Positions 51,169 through 59,723 of a DNA stretch of 64,000 nt are shown here, piece by piece (within the stretch, counting starts at the first letter, position 1; every line of letters starts with the position of its first letter). Source of the DNA: Candidatus Pelagibacter communis (GTDB lineage: Bacteria > Pseudomonadota > Alphaproteobacteria > Pelagibacterales > Pelagibacteraceae); assembly GCF_001180105.1 (NCBI RefSeq), contig NZ_CVSO01000002.1, forward strand, positions 124,001 to 188,000. Direction: 5' to 3'. A program made the position numbers and the translations under genes. Below the pieces are notes generated by a model. That model did not search any database and had not been told where the DNA came from. It saw only the letters and a program-made list of their open reading frames with translations.

Positions 51169-51681
51169 ATGTTTTACGATTTGGAAAATAAAAAACCAAA
51201 AAACTCTGGCGAAAATTGGGTAGCTCCTAATGCTGTTATTATTGGAGATGTAACTTTAGACAAGAATACAAGTGTTTGGTTTAATGCAACCTTAAGAGGT
51301 GACATTGAAAATATTCATATAGGTGAGGGCTCAAACGTTCAGGATGGTTGTGTGTTACATACTGATCCAGGTTGTCCTTTGAAAGTCGGAAAAGATGTAA
51401 CCATTGGACATTTAGTAATGCTTCATGGATGCACAATCGGTGACAATAGTTTAATCGGAATTGGTGCAGTGATCCTTAACAAAGCAAAGATAGGAAAAAA
51501 TTGTATTATAGGTGCGAAGGCTCTGATAACAGAAAATAAAGAAATACCTGATAACTCTTTAGTTGTTGGATCGCCAGGAAAAATTATTAGACAAGTAACA
51601 GAAGAAGAAAAAAAAGCAGTGTTTGAAAACACAAAACATTATCAAGATAATTGGAAAAAATATTCTAAATCAATTTTTTAA
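51169..51681 (+). CDS. Gamma-class carbonic anhydrase family protein
   Basis: A 170-residue left-handed beta-helix trimer subunit. WVAPNAVIIGDVTLDKNTSVWFNATLRGD near the start (core VWFNATLRGD), DGCVLHTDPG and TIGHLVMLHGCTIG carry the histidine metal ligands of gamma carbonic anhydrases. Many such proteins have weak or unknown activity. It is divergent by 17 bases from the thioredoxin-like gene and overlaps the convergent PNPOx-family gene by 4 bases. Confidence 0.9.
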   Translation: MFYDLENKKPKNSGENWVAPNAVIIGDVTLDKNTSVWFNATLRGDIENIHIGEGSNVQDGCVLHTDPGCPLKVGKDVTIGHLVMLHGCTIGDNSLIGIGAVILNKAKIGKNCIIGAKALITENKEIPDNSLVVGSPGKIIRQVTEEEKKAVFENTKHYQDNWKKYSKSIF

Positions 51682-52277
51682 GGAACTAACCAAGTATCTT
51701 TTTTACTTTCCAAATCAAACTTTGCTCTTCGATGACCTTTAGCAGCAAGATATAACCACTCAATAGATTTTATTTTACACTGAATGACAGTGAAGTTTTT
51801 ATAACCTTCTTCACTTTGCTCCTTTGTATAATCAAAATTATCTAATTCAGGTTTTAATCCAGATGTTGGAGCATCAGACTCTGTTCCTGGACCATTATCA
51901 ACCAAATAACATTTACGGCTTATATGTTGAGTTTTTTCCCAAGAATTCTTTGTAATGTCGTTTTTATGATTAATAATACAGTTTACTTTAAGTCGAACCT
52001 GAATTTTTTCATCCTTATCATAAAATAAAAGAGCAGCGTTGGGATTATTTTTAAGTAATTCTATTTTATCTGATCTAATATCACTGTGAAATTGAACTAA
52101 GTTGTTTTGTTGATCTGATTTTCTTAAAACAACAATTCTTCCATCAATATCGTTATTATGACCACATATAAAAGTAGGAATTCTAAATTGAGAACTTCTA
52201 TTCGTCACTGCATCATCTAGCATTGACCAGATTTTTTTCTTAATTTCTGTGAAGTCTTCATAGTACGCTGGCTGCAT
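51678..52277 (-). CDS. Pyridoxamine 5'-phosphate oxidase-like flavoprotein
   Basis: A 199-residue split-barrel FMN-binding protein. GRIVVLRKSDQQNNLVQFHSDIRSDKIELL (core VQFHSDIRSDK) and ALLFYDKDEKIQVRL match the PNPOx-like fold used by general-stress and heme-utilisation proteins. Conserved PdxH substrate residues are not obvious, so true PdxH activity is uncertain. It lies 4 bases downstream of the hydroxyisobutyrate-dehydrogenase-family gene on the same strand. Confidence 0.8.
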   Translation of the reverse strand: MQPAYYEDFTEIKKKIWSMLDDAVTNRSSQFRIPTFICGHNNDIDGRIVVLRKSDQQNNLVQFHSDIRSDKIELLKNNPNAALLFYDKDEKIQVRLKVNCIINHKNDITKNSWEKTQHISRKCYLVDNGPGTESDAPTSGLKPELDNFDYTKEQSEEGYKNFTVIQCKIKSIEWLYLAAKGHRRAKFDLESKKDTWLVP

Positions 52278-52281
52278 ACTT

Positions 52282-53151
52282 TTACTTTCTAAATCTTTTT
52301 ATTAAGCTTGAAGTATCCCATCTTTTGCCACCCATGTCTTGAACTTCAGCATAATACTTATCAATTATTTCTGTGATCGGTAATAGCGATCCATTATTCT
52401 TTGCCTCTTCCATTGCAATTTTAAGATCTTTTCTCATCCAATCTACAGCAAATCCAAAATCAAATTTATCTTCTAACATTGTTTTATATCGGTTCTCCAT
52501 TTGCCAAGATTGTGCAGCACCTTTTGAAATAACTTCAATGACATCTTCCATGTTTAATCCTGCTTTTTGACCAAAGTTAATTGCTTCTGATAATCCTTGC
52601 ACTAAACCTGCAATACAAATTTGATTAACCATCTTTGCTAATTGACCTGAACCTGATTTACCTAACAACTTTACTTTTTTGCTATAACAATCAATTTTAT
52701 CTAATGCTTTATCAAAATCATCTTGATCTCCACCAACCATTACAGTTAAAGCACCGTTCTCGGCACCTGCTTGACCACCAGATACGGGCGCATCTAAAAA
52801 ACCAAAACCATTTTTCTTTGCGTAAGAATAAATTTCTCTTGCTATTGTTGCTGAAGCAGTTGTGTTATCGATGTACACTGCTCCTTTTTTAATTGATTTG
52901 AATATTCCATTATCTCCAAATGTAACTTCTCTTAAATCATTATCGTTTCCTACACATGTAAAAACATAATCAGCGTCTTTTGCAGCATCTTTAGGTGTGT
53001 CAGCTTTTTTTCCTTTGAAATCTTTTAGCCATTTATCAGCTTTAGATCCTGTTCTATTATAAACAGTTACATTGTGCCCACCTTTTGATATATAACCAGC
53101 CATGGGATATCCCATTACACCAAGACCAATGAAAGCAACGTTACAAGACAT
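52282..53151 (-). CDS. Beta-hydroxyacid dehydrogenase (3-hydroxyisobutyrate dehydrogenase family)
   Basis: A 289-residue NAD(P)-dependent enzyme. The cofactor motif GLGVMGYPMAGYI is at residues 9-21, the substrate motif DAPVSGGQAGAENGALT near 120-136, and the catalytic lysine lies in SGSGQLAKMVNQ near 172. Possible substrates are 3-hydroxyisobutyrate, tartronate semialdehyde, or a sulfonated analogue (SlaB type); sequence alone does not decide. Its start is only 6 bases from the divergent MFS gene start. Confidence 0.87.
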   Translation of the reverse strand: MSCNVAFIGLGVMGYPMAGYISKGGHNVTVYNRTGSKADKWLKDFKGKKADTPKDAAKDADYVFTCVGNDNDLREVTFGDNGIFKSIKKGAVYIDNTTASATIAREIYSYAKKNGFGFLDAPVSGGQAGAENGALTVMVGGDQDDFDKALDKIDCYSKKVKLLGKSGSGQLAKMVNQICIAGLVQGLSEAINFGQKAGLNMEDVIEVISKGAAQSWQMENRYKTMLEDKFDFGFAVDWMRKDLKIAMEEAKNNGSLLPITEIIDKYYAEVQDMGGKRWDTSSLIKRFRK

Positions 53152-53157
53152 AATTTA

Positions 53158-54360
53158 ATGTTAAAAAATTTAAGTATTAAAGTAATTATATTTGGTTTTA
53201 TATTTACATTTTTTTCAAGCTTTGGACAGAGTTTTTTTTTAGGATTGTTCAATGAAAGTATAAGAAATGAATTAAATATTACTCATGGACAATTTGGCTC
53301 AATTTATGCATCAGCAACTTTATTAAGTAGTATAATTTTAATTTGGGTTGGAAAGAAAATTGATGACTTTGATGTCTTAAAATTTTCTTTTTTTGTTATA
53401 TCATTACTTGCAATTTCAACATTTACTTTCTCAAAGATTAATTCAGTAGCATTTCTTTTTGTTGCAATATTGTTAATGAGATTTTCTGGTCAAGGAATGA
53501 TGTCTCACACTGCCTCTACAACAATATCTAGATACTTTACTAACACTCGGGGTAAAGCACTAAGTACTGGATGGTTTGGTTTATCTACTGCAGAATTTTT
53601 AATGCCAGTTACAATAATTTATGCTCTTACAATAATGGATTGGAGAAATATATGGATCATTATTTCAGTCGCCATAATTTTATTTCTTCCTTTAGTATCT
53701 TACTTTTTGGTTAAAGAGGTTAAACTTTCATCGAGAGAGGATGATAATGAAGTTATTAAACAAAATATAAAACAATGGAAAAGATCTGAAGTTATTAAAG
53801 ATTATAGATTTATTATTATCGCTTTAAATATGTTAGCGATGCCCTGGATAGCAACAGGAATATTTGTCTATCAATCATTTATTTTGTCTGCAAAAAACTG
53901 GGGTGAATATACTATCGCTCAATCATTTATGGTTTATTCAATTGCATCTGTTTTAACTTTATTCGTAGCTGGATATTTGATTGATAAATTTACAAGTCGA
54001 AAACTACTTATATATATGAATATCCCTTTTTTGATTTCTTTATTTATTTTAATTTACTTTCAATCACCAGTTTCCTCATTTTTCTTTCTTGGATTAATAG
54101 GGGTATCAAATGGTTTTGCAAACGTTTTAGGTTCATCAACATGGGCTGAATTGTATGGAGTTAAATTTATAGGATCTATCAAAGCACTAACCACTGCATT
54201 AATGGTATTTTCAACAGCATTTGGAACTGCTTTATTTGGATTATTGATAGACTTTGATTTTACGATAGAGCAGATATCTATGATTTCTGGAGGCTATATT
54301 TTAATTTCTTTAATATTGCTGTTTTTAATTAAGGACAAACTTAATCCAACGATTTTGTAA
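53158..54360 (+). CDS. MFS transporter
   Basis: A 400-residue protein with twelve membrane helices. The N-terminal GQSFFLGLFNESIRNEL and the loop motif GKKIDDFDVL (helices 2-3), with GYLIDKFTSRKLL as the repeat in the second half, are typical of the major facilitator family. Substrate unknown. Start and divergent neighbour start are separated by 6 bases, so its promoter must lie inside the dehydrogenase coding region or transcripts must be leaderless. Confidence 0.85.
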   Translation: MLKNLSIKVIIFGFIFTFFSSFGQSFFLGLFNESIRNELNITHGQFGSIYASATLLSSIILIWVGKKIDDFDVLKFSFFVISLLAISTFTFSKINSVAFLFVAILLMRFSGQGMMSHTASTTISRYFTNTRGKALSTGWFGLSTAEFLMPVTIIYALTIMDWRNIWIIISVAIILFLPLVSYFLVKEVKLSSREDDNEVIKQNIKQWKRSEVIKDYRFIIIALNMLAMPWIATGIFVYQSFILSAKNWGEYTIAQSFMVYSIASVLTLFVAGYLIDKFTSRKLLIYMNIPFLISLFILIYFQSPVSSFFFLGLIGVSNGFANVLGSSTWAELYGVKFIGSIKALTTALMVFSTAFGTALFGLLIDFDFTIEQISMISGGYILISLILLFLIKDKLNPTIL

Positions 54361-54402
54361 AAACACCTTGATTTTGTAGACTTGAGAGTATAAATACTCC
54401 GC

Positions 54403-54924
54403 ATGGCAAGAGTGACTGTAGAAGATTGTATCGATAAAGTAGACAGCCCTTATGAATTAGTTTTAGTTGCAAAGGAAAGAGCTACTCAATTAAATTCTGG
54501 AATTGAACCGAGTGTAGAAAAAGATAACGATAAAAATACCGTTATTGCACTAAGAGAAATTGCTAATGAAAATATTAAAACGAGTGAATTAACAGATAGC
54601 GCTGTTTACAAACTTAGAAAACATATCGAACAAGTAGATGATTTAAGCGAAGAAGATGAAGATATCGGAGATGATTTTGAAAATTTATACAAAGGTGAAA
54701 TCTCAAAAAGTGGAGCTCCAATTTTACCATCTAAAAGAGCAAGAAAAGTACCTGAAAAAATTCAAGTTTCAAAAGAAGATTTAGCTGAATTACAAAATGC
54801 TGATGCACCTCAATCAAATGATGCTCCAGCAGAAGAGGGTGGAGAAGAAGAAAGTAACGAAGTTTCTTTAGATGAAATAGCTGAAAACGATCAGCAAGAT
54901 GCTGATAACTCAGAAAATTCATAA
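54403..54924 (+). CDS. rpoZ: RNA polymerase omega subunit with long acidic tail
   Basis: A 173-residue omega subunit. The conserved [20 protein letters not shown] start, then [13 protein letters not shown] and [11 protein letters not shown], is a clear RpoZ core (residues 1-60). The tail is long for omega and acidic: 18 of the last 55 residues are Asp or Glu. A TATAAA at 54389-54394 lies within a GAGTAT/ATACTC inverted repeat 9 bases before the ATG, so the transcript may have almost no leader. Confidence 0.92.
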   Translation: MARVTVEDCIDKVDSPYELVLVAKERATQLNSGIEPSVEKDNDKNTVIALREIANENIKTSELTDSAVYKLRKHIEQVDDLSEEDEDIGDDFENLYKGEISKSGAPILPSKRARKVPEKIQVSKEDLAELQNADAPQSNDAPAEEGGEEESNEVSLDEIAENDQQDADNSENS

Positions 54925-54977
54925 CAATAATATTTCAATAATAATCAAAATAAGTTATTTAATTAAACATTGTTTTA

Positions 54978-55619
54978 ATGAATAAGTCTTTAAGAATTGC
55001 ATGTGATGGAGAAGCTGCTAGTGGTAAAAGCACAGGTGCAAAATTAATTTCAAAAAAATATAAACTTTTTCTTATAAATTCTGGATTATTATATAGATAT
55101 GCAAGCAAAATTATCATTAAGCATAAGCCAAAAAAAATAGTTCCTTTTTTAAAAAAGAAATTTAAAAATCTCTCATATAATAAAATAAAAAAGCAATCTT
55201 TACATTCACAGGAAATTAGTAACCATGTTGGTTATTTAGCTAAAAATAAAGGTGTTAGAGAAATAATGAAAATATTTCAAAAAAAAATTATCAAAAAAAA
55301 TAAAAGAATATGTGTTGAAGGTAGAGACATTGCTAGCAGTATATTGAAAAAAAATCCCCGTTATGACTTAGCTTTTTACTTTACTTGTAATTTAAATGAA
55401 GCCTCCATTAGAAGATGGAAAGATTTAAAGAAGAAAGTTCCTCTCAAAGAGGTTAAAAAAAGCTTAATTATAAGAACTAGACTCGATAAAAAAAGAAAAC
55501 ATTCACCACTAAAAAAAATGAGAGATGCTATTTTAATCAGAACAGACAAACTAAATAAAAAAAAAGTGTTACTTAAAATGTCTCAGGAGATAGAAAAAAT
55601 TAGTTACAAAACTCTTTAA
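54978..55619 (+). CDS. cmk: Cytidylate kinase
   Basis: A 213-residue (d)CMP kinase. The P-loop GEAASGKSTGAKLI is at residues 11-24; LINSGLLYRY binds the nucleotide and CVEGRDIASSIL is the signature GRDI motif. It supplies CDP/dCDP. It is strongly lysine-rich (KK runs), as are many proteins here. It follows rpoZ by 53 bases and overlaps the convergent CoA-transferase gene by 20 bases. Confidence 0.9.
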   Translation: MNKSLRIACDGEAASGKSTGAKLISKKYKLFLINSGLLYRYASKIIIKHKPKKIVPFLKKKFKNLSYNKIKKQSLHSQEISNHVGYLAKNKGVREIMKIFQKKIIKKNKRICVEGRDIASSILKKNPRYDLAFYFTCNLNEASIRRWKDLKKKVPLKEVKKSLIIRTRLDKKRKHSPLKKMRDAILIRTDKLNKKKVLLKMSQEIEKISYKTL

Positions 55620-56757
55620 TAATTTTTTCTCTATGTTCATCTAAATCTGGAATATCGCCTCTTTTTTCCTCATCTTTATAGTTTGATATTTTTATTGGGT
55701 TGCCGGCGGTTTTAAATTCACCAATTTTTTTATGATATGAATTTACAATCATATTTCTTGCTTTGATTTGAGGATTTTCAACAGCTTGTTTTATATTAAA
55801 GATTGGACCACAAGGAATTTTTTCTTTTTCCATTAATGAGATCCAATCGTTTGTATTTCTAGATAAAAGTTCTTTTTCTAAAATTTTTTTAAGTTCATCC
55901 ATATTTTGAGCTCTAGATGAATTTGTTTTAAATTTTTCATCTTGTACAATATTATCGATGTTCAAAACTTGGCAGAGTTTTTCAAAAAGTTTGTCGTTAC
56001 CTGCGGCTATTATAATATGACTATCTTTTGTTTTAAAAGCTTCAAAAGGTGCTATTGATGGATGACGGGACCCCATTGGTTTAGGTATTTCATTCTTTGA
56101 CAAGTATCTTGCAATCGCATTTTCTAAAATTGCAATTTGGCAATCAAGCATCGAAACATCTATATAAGTTCCTTTACCAGTTTTCTTTCTGTCATATAGT
56201 GCTGCATTAACACCTATCGCTGTAAACAAACCAGCAGTAATATCGCCAATTGATGTTCCAACTCTTGTAGGTTCAGAATTTGGTTGACCTGTTACACTCA
56301 TTAATCCACCCATTCCTTGAACAACCATATCATACGCAGGTAATTCTCTTAAAGGACCTGTTTGACCAAATCCTGATGCAGAAGCATAGATTAACTTCGG
56401 ATACTTTTTACATAAATCCTTCCAACCAAATCCCCATTTCTCCAACGTTCCAGGTTTAAAATTTTCAACTAACACATCTGCTTTTCTAAGTATTTGTTCA
56501 AAAATTTTTTTGTCTTCTGAATTTTTTAAATTTAGAGCTATACTTTCTTTTCCTCTATTAAGGGACATAAAGTATGCAGACTGATCATCAATAAAAGGTC
56601 CAAATTTTCTAGAGTCATCTCCAATTTCAGGCGCTTCAACTTTAATCACTCTAGCTCCGAGATCTGACAATATCATAGTACAATAAGGACCAACCAGCAC
56701 TCTAGTTAGGTCTAAAACTAATATATCTTTTAAGGGTCCATTCATAATTAGCGTCAA
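55600..56757 (-). CDS. Class III CoA transferase (CaiB/BaiF family)
   Basis: A 385-residue family III CoA transferase. ILVLDLTRVLVGPYCTMILSDLG at the N-terminus, SLNRGKESIALNLK, LVENFKPGTLEKWGFG and YDMVVQGMGGLMSVTG (containing the catalytic-aspartate region D in YDMV) are diagnostic. Substrates in the family include formyl/oxalyl, carnitine and itaconate/mesaconate CoA esters; none is singled out. The divergent TRAP transporter may supply its acid, which is inference. Confidence 0.88.
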   Translation of the reverse strand: MTLIMNGPLKDILVLDLTRVLVGPYCTMILSDLGARVIKVEAPEIGDDSRKFGPFIDDQSAYFMSLNRGKESIALNLKNSEDKKIFEQILRKADVLVENFKPGTLEKWGFGWKDLCKKYPKLIYASASGFGQTGPLRELPAYDMVVQGMGGLMSVTGQPNSEPTRVGTSIGDITAGLFTAIGVNAALYDRKKTGKGTYIDVSMLDCQIAILENAIARYLSKNEIPKPMGSRHPSIAPFEAFKTKDSHIIIAAGNDKLFEKLCQVLNIDNIVQDEKFKTNSSRAQNMDELKKILEKELLSRNTNDWISLMEKEKIPCGPIFNIKQAVENPQIKARNMIVNSYHKKIGEFKTAGNPIKISNYKDEEKRGDIPDLDEHREKIIKEFCN

Positions 56758-56774
56758 TTGTATTTTAAAGCATA

Positions 56775-56803
56775 TTGACTCTTATCAAGAAGTTACATTT
56801 AAT
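56775..56803 (+). promoter_or_regulatory. Sigma70-type promoter for the TRAP operon
   Basis: TTGACT (56775-56780), 17-base spacer, TTTAAT (56798-56803), ahead of a GAGAGGA ribosome-binding site and the ATG at 56837. Confidence 0.5.
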
Positions 56804-56836
56804 ACATCAATAAAATAATAATAGAGAGGAATAATA

Positions 56837-57847
56837 ATGTTTAAAAAAATATCTTTATATTTTCTTTCATTAGTTTTCGTAACTACAACTATTGGATCAG
56901 CTTTTGCAGTAACTTTAAAAGCTAGTCACCAATGGCCAGGTACGCCAAGAGCCGATGGATCTTACGACGTAAGACATGAAATGGTTCAAATTATTGCTGA
57001 TGAAATGAAAAAAGCAAACGTGGGAGTAGACGTAAGAGTTTATCCTGCAAAATCACTTTACAAACCAAAAGAGCAATGGAAGCCGATGACAACTGGACAG
57101 TTAGATATTTCAGCTTTCCCATTAGCATATGCTGCTAAGTTTCACCCAGAGTTTGATATTACTTTGATGCCTGGAATGGTAAAAAACCATAAACACGCTT
57201 TAAGAGTAAACAAATCTCCGATGATGGATGAAATTAGAAAAATTATGGATGATGCTGGAGTAATAGTATTATCTGATGCATGGTTAGCAGGTGGATTTGC
57301 TTCAAAAACTAAATGTATTAGAAACCCATCAGACGCTCAAGGACAAGTTATGAGAGCAGCTGGAAAAGCATTTAACCAAATGTTAGCAGCAGCTGGTGCT
57401 GGTATTCAAAAAATGCCATCATCTGAAATTTATACTGGTCTTCAGACTGGAGTATTAACTGGTGCAAATACAAGTTCAGGAAGTTTTGTAAGTTACAAAA
57501 TTTATGAACAAGTAAAATGTGCAACACCTCCAGGAAAATTTGGTTTATGGTTTATGTATGAGCCAATTTTGATGTCTAAGAAGAACTTCAACGCTTTAAA
57601 TGAAAAACAACAAAAAGCTTTGATGAAAGCTGGAAAAAAAGCTGAGAAGTATATGACTAAACAAGCAGCAGGCTTAGATAAGACTTTTGAAAAAGCTTAC
57701 AAAGCAGCTGGTGTTGAATTAGCGTATATGGATCAAGATGATTTCAACGCATGGTTAGAAATAGCTAAGAAATCTTCTTACAAAAATTTTGCAGATAAAG
57801 TACCAGGCGGTCAAAAACTGATCGATATGGCTTTAGCTGTTAAGTAA
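56837..57847 (+). CDS. dctP: TRAP transporter substrate-binding protein (DctP family)
   Basis: A 336-residue periplasmic binding protein with a signal peptide at residues 1-25 (ends GSAFAVTL). SHQWPGTPRADGSYDVRHE-type N-terminus (core SHQWPGTPRADG), KPKEQWKPMTTGQLDISAF and QVMRAAGKAFNQML, the latter holding the carboxylate-binding arginine, are DctP features. A strong ribosome-binding site and promoter precede it. A terminator-like hairpin separates it from dctQ. Ligand unknown, probably an organic acid. Confidence 0.9.
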   Translation: MFKKISLYFLSLVFVTTTIGSAFAVTLKASHQWPGTPRADGSYDVRHEMVQIIADEMKKANVGVDVRVYPAKSLYKPKEQWKPMTTGQLDISAFPLAYAAKFHPEFDITLMPGMVKNHKHALRVNKSPMMDEIRKIMDDAGVIVLSDAWLAGGFASKTKCIRNPSDAQGQVMRAAGKAFNQMLAAAGAGIQKMPSSEIYTGLQTGVLTGANTSSGSFVSYKIYEQVKCATPPGKFGLWFMYEPILMSKKNFNALNEKQQKALMKAGKKAEKYMTKQAAGLDKTFEKAYKAAGVELAYMDQDDFNAWLEIAKKSSYKNFADKVPGGQKLIDMALAVK

Positions 57848-57861
57848 AATAATATATAAAG

Positions 57862-57897
57862 AACCCCTATTTATGAAAATAAGTAGGGGTTTTTTTT
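57862..57897 (+). terminator. Rho-independent terminator-like hairpin between dctP and dctQ
   Basis: A 13-pair stem (57862-57874 with 57879-57891, one U-G pair) with a GAAA loop, followed by a run of T to 57897. The dctQ ATG starts at the next base, so the T-run doubles as the dctQ leader. It should make much dctP mRNA and less dctQM. Confidence 0.85.
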
Positions 57898-58392
57898 ATG
57901 AAATCAAAATACCTCAAATTTTGTGATATTGTCTCGAAAGCTTGCGGAGCTTTTGCAGTTATATCTCTAGCATTTGCAATATTAATAATAGTTGAACTAG
58001 TATTTGAAAGATATTTTTTCCAAAGAGCAATAACTTGGCAAAATGAATTAGTGACTATGCTTCTCGTAGCATCTACATTTATAGGAAGCGCATACGTTTT
58101 AAGTGAAAAGGCCCATGTAAGCATGGAATGGGTCTATGATTTTTTATCTAAAAAAAATATTATTAGATTAAAAATATTTACATCTCTTTTAAGTTTATTA
58201 TTTTTTATTTTATTGTTCTATTTTGGTTATTTGATAACCGCAGAAGCATTTATCAAAAATTACACCACTGGAAGCATATGGGATCCACCACTCTGGATAC
58301 CTTACTCATCAATGTTAATTGGGGCAACTTTAATGATACTCCAATACATTGCCGAAATAATTAAGTTGTTAGACGAAAGGGATTTAGATTAA
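57898..58392 (+). CDS. dctQ: TRAP transporter small permease (DctQ)
   Basis: A 164-residue membrane protein with four helices; WQNELVTMLLVASTFIGSAYVL near residue 43 and HVSMEWVYDFLS are DctQ hallmarks. It pairs with DctM, whose ATG overlaps its stop by one base. The start at 57898 immediately follows the T-run of the terminator-like hairpin, with no room for a Shine-Dalgarno. Confidence 0.9.
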   Translation: MKSKYLKFCDIVSKACGAFAVISLAFAILIIVELVFERYFFQRAITWQNELVTMLLVASTFIGSAYVLSEKAHVSMEWVYDFLSKKNIIRLKIFTSLLSLLFFILLFYFGYLITAEAFIKNYTTGSIWDPPLWIPYSSMLIGATLMILQYIAEIIKLLDERDLD

Positions 58393-59723
58393 TGGATCCT
58401 TTAATAATAGCATTAATAGTTGCCGTATTTACCTTAATTGTTTTATTTTCGGGAATACCAATCGCATTTGGATTAAGTTTTGTTTCAGTTGTACTTCTAG
58501 TTTCATTTGAAGGCTTTCAAATGCTTGATGTCTTTGCTGAAACCTTTTATGCAGGTTTAAATTCTTTTGTATTACTTTCAATACCAATGTTTATTCTTAT
58601 GGGAATGGCCGTTGCAAACTCACCAGCAGGAAAAGATTTATACACTGGTCTTGACAGATGGCTTTGGAGAGTACCAGGTGGATTAGTCATTTCAAATATT
58701 GGAGCGTGTTCAATCTTTGCTGCTTTAAGTGGATCAAGTCCTGCAACATGTGCAGCAATAGGAACTATGGGAATTCCAGAGATGAGACAGAGGGGATATT
58801 CTGACCAAATTGCTACAGGAACAATTGCAGCCGGTGGAACTTTAGGAGTTTTGATTCCTCCAAGTATCGTTTTAATTGTATACGGTATGGCTACTGGAAC
58901 CTCAATTGGAAGATTATTTTTATGCGGTTTGATACCCGGTTTTATGTTAGCTGGATTATTTGCTCTTTGGGCATTAATTCACAGTTACTTTATTGATAAA
59001 GATTCAGCTAAAGCTTTAAGACAAAGAACACCACCAACATTAAAAGAAAAGCTAGAAGTACTTCCAAGAGTACTACCTTTTTTACTTATTATTGCTGGAG
59101 TTTTATATGTTTTATATGGAGGAGTTGCTACTCCATCGGAAGCATCTGGAGTAGGGGCTTTCTTAGTTTTTGTTCTTATTGCTGTTGTTTATAAAATTTA
59201 TCAGCCAAAAAGAATATGGAATATTATTAAAGTATCAATGAAAGAAAGTGTGATGATAATGTTTATTATTGCAGCGTCATATTTTTTTTCATTCACATTA
59301 TCACAGTTATATGTAACTCAATCTTTAGCCCAAAGCATGATAGAGATTAGTGCAAATAAGTGGGTAATATTTTTCTTAATTAATATCTTTTTACTTGTTG
59401 CTGGTTTCTTTTTACCTCCAGTGGCTGTAATAGTAATGACTTCAGCTATACTTTTACCTGTAATAACAACCTTAGGATTTGATCCGTATTGGTTTGCAAT
59501 AGTATTCACAATTAATATGGAAATTGGTTTAATTACACCTCCAGTTGGATTAAACCTATACATTATTAAGGGTATAACGCCCGATGTAAGCTTATCTAAA
59601 ATTTTAAGGGGATCTATACCATTTATGTTTATGATGGTTTTGGCAATTATAATTTTATGTATTTTCCCTGAAATTGTAACTTGGTTACCTGACAAATTAA
59701 TGGGCAAACCTCTTGGATACTAA
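58392..59723 (+). CDS. dctM: TRAP transporter large permease (DctM)
   Basis: A 443-residue protein with about twelve helices. GLSFVSVVLLVSFEG, FAALSGSSPATCAAIGTMGIPEM and GTIAAGGTLGVLIPPSIVLIVYG-type motifs (core GGTLGVLIPPS) are typical of DctM; the second half repeats them in MNIEIGLITPPVGLNLY-like form (here NMEIGLITPPVG). It completes the dctPQM tripartite Na-driven importer. Its end overlaps the dusA start by 11 bases. Confidence 0.93.
   Translation: MDPLIIALIVAVFTLIVLFSGIPIAFGLSFVSVVLLVSFEGFQMLDVFAETFYAGLNSFVLLSIPMFILMGMAVANSPAGKDLYTGLDRWLWRVPGGLVISNIGACSIFAALSGSSPATCAAIGTMGIPEMRQRGYSDQIATGTIAAGGTLGVLIPPSIVLIVYGMATGTSIGRLFLCGLIPGFMLAGLFALWALIHSYFIDKDSAKALRQRTPPTLKEKLEVLPRVLPFLLIIAGVLYVLYGGVATPSEASGVGAFLVFVLIAVVYKIYQPKRIWNIIKVSMKESVMIMFIIAASYFFSFTLSQLYVTQSLAQSMIEISANKWVIFFLINIFLLVAGFFLPPVAVIVMTSAILLPVITTLGFDPYWFAIVFTINMEIGLITPPVGLNLYIIKGITPDVSLSKILRGSIPFMFMMVLAIIILCIFPEIVTWLPDKLMGKPLGY

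Noticed and set aside
59318-59707. 129-codon open frame antisense to dctM
   Set aside because: It mirrors a hydrophobic gene in AT-rich DNA, has no start context and no recognisable protein; likewise the antisense frame at 60848-61246 opposite the TauE-like gene.
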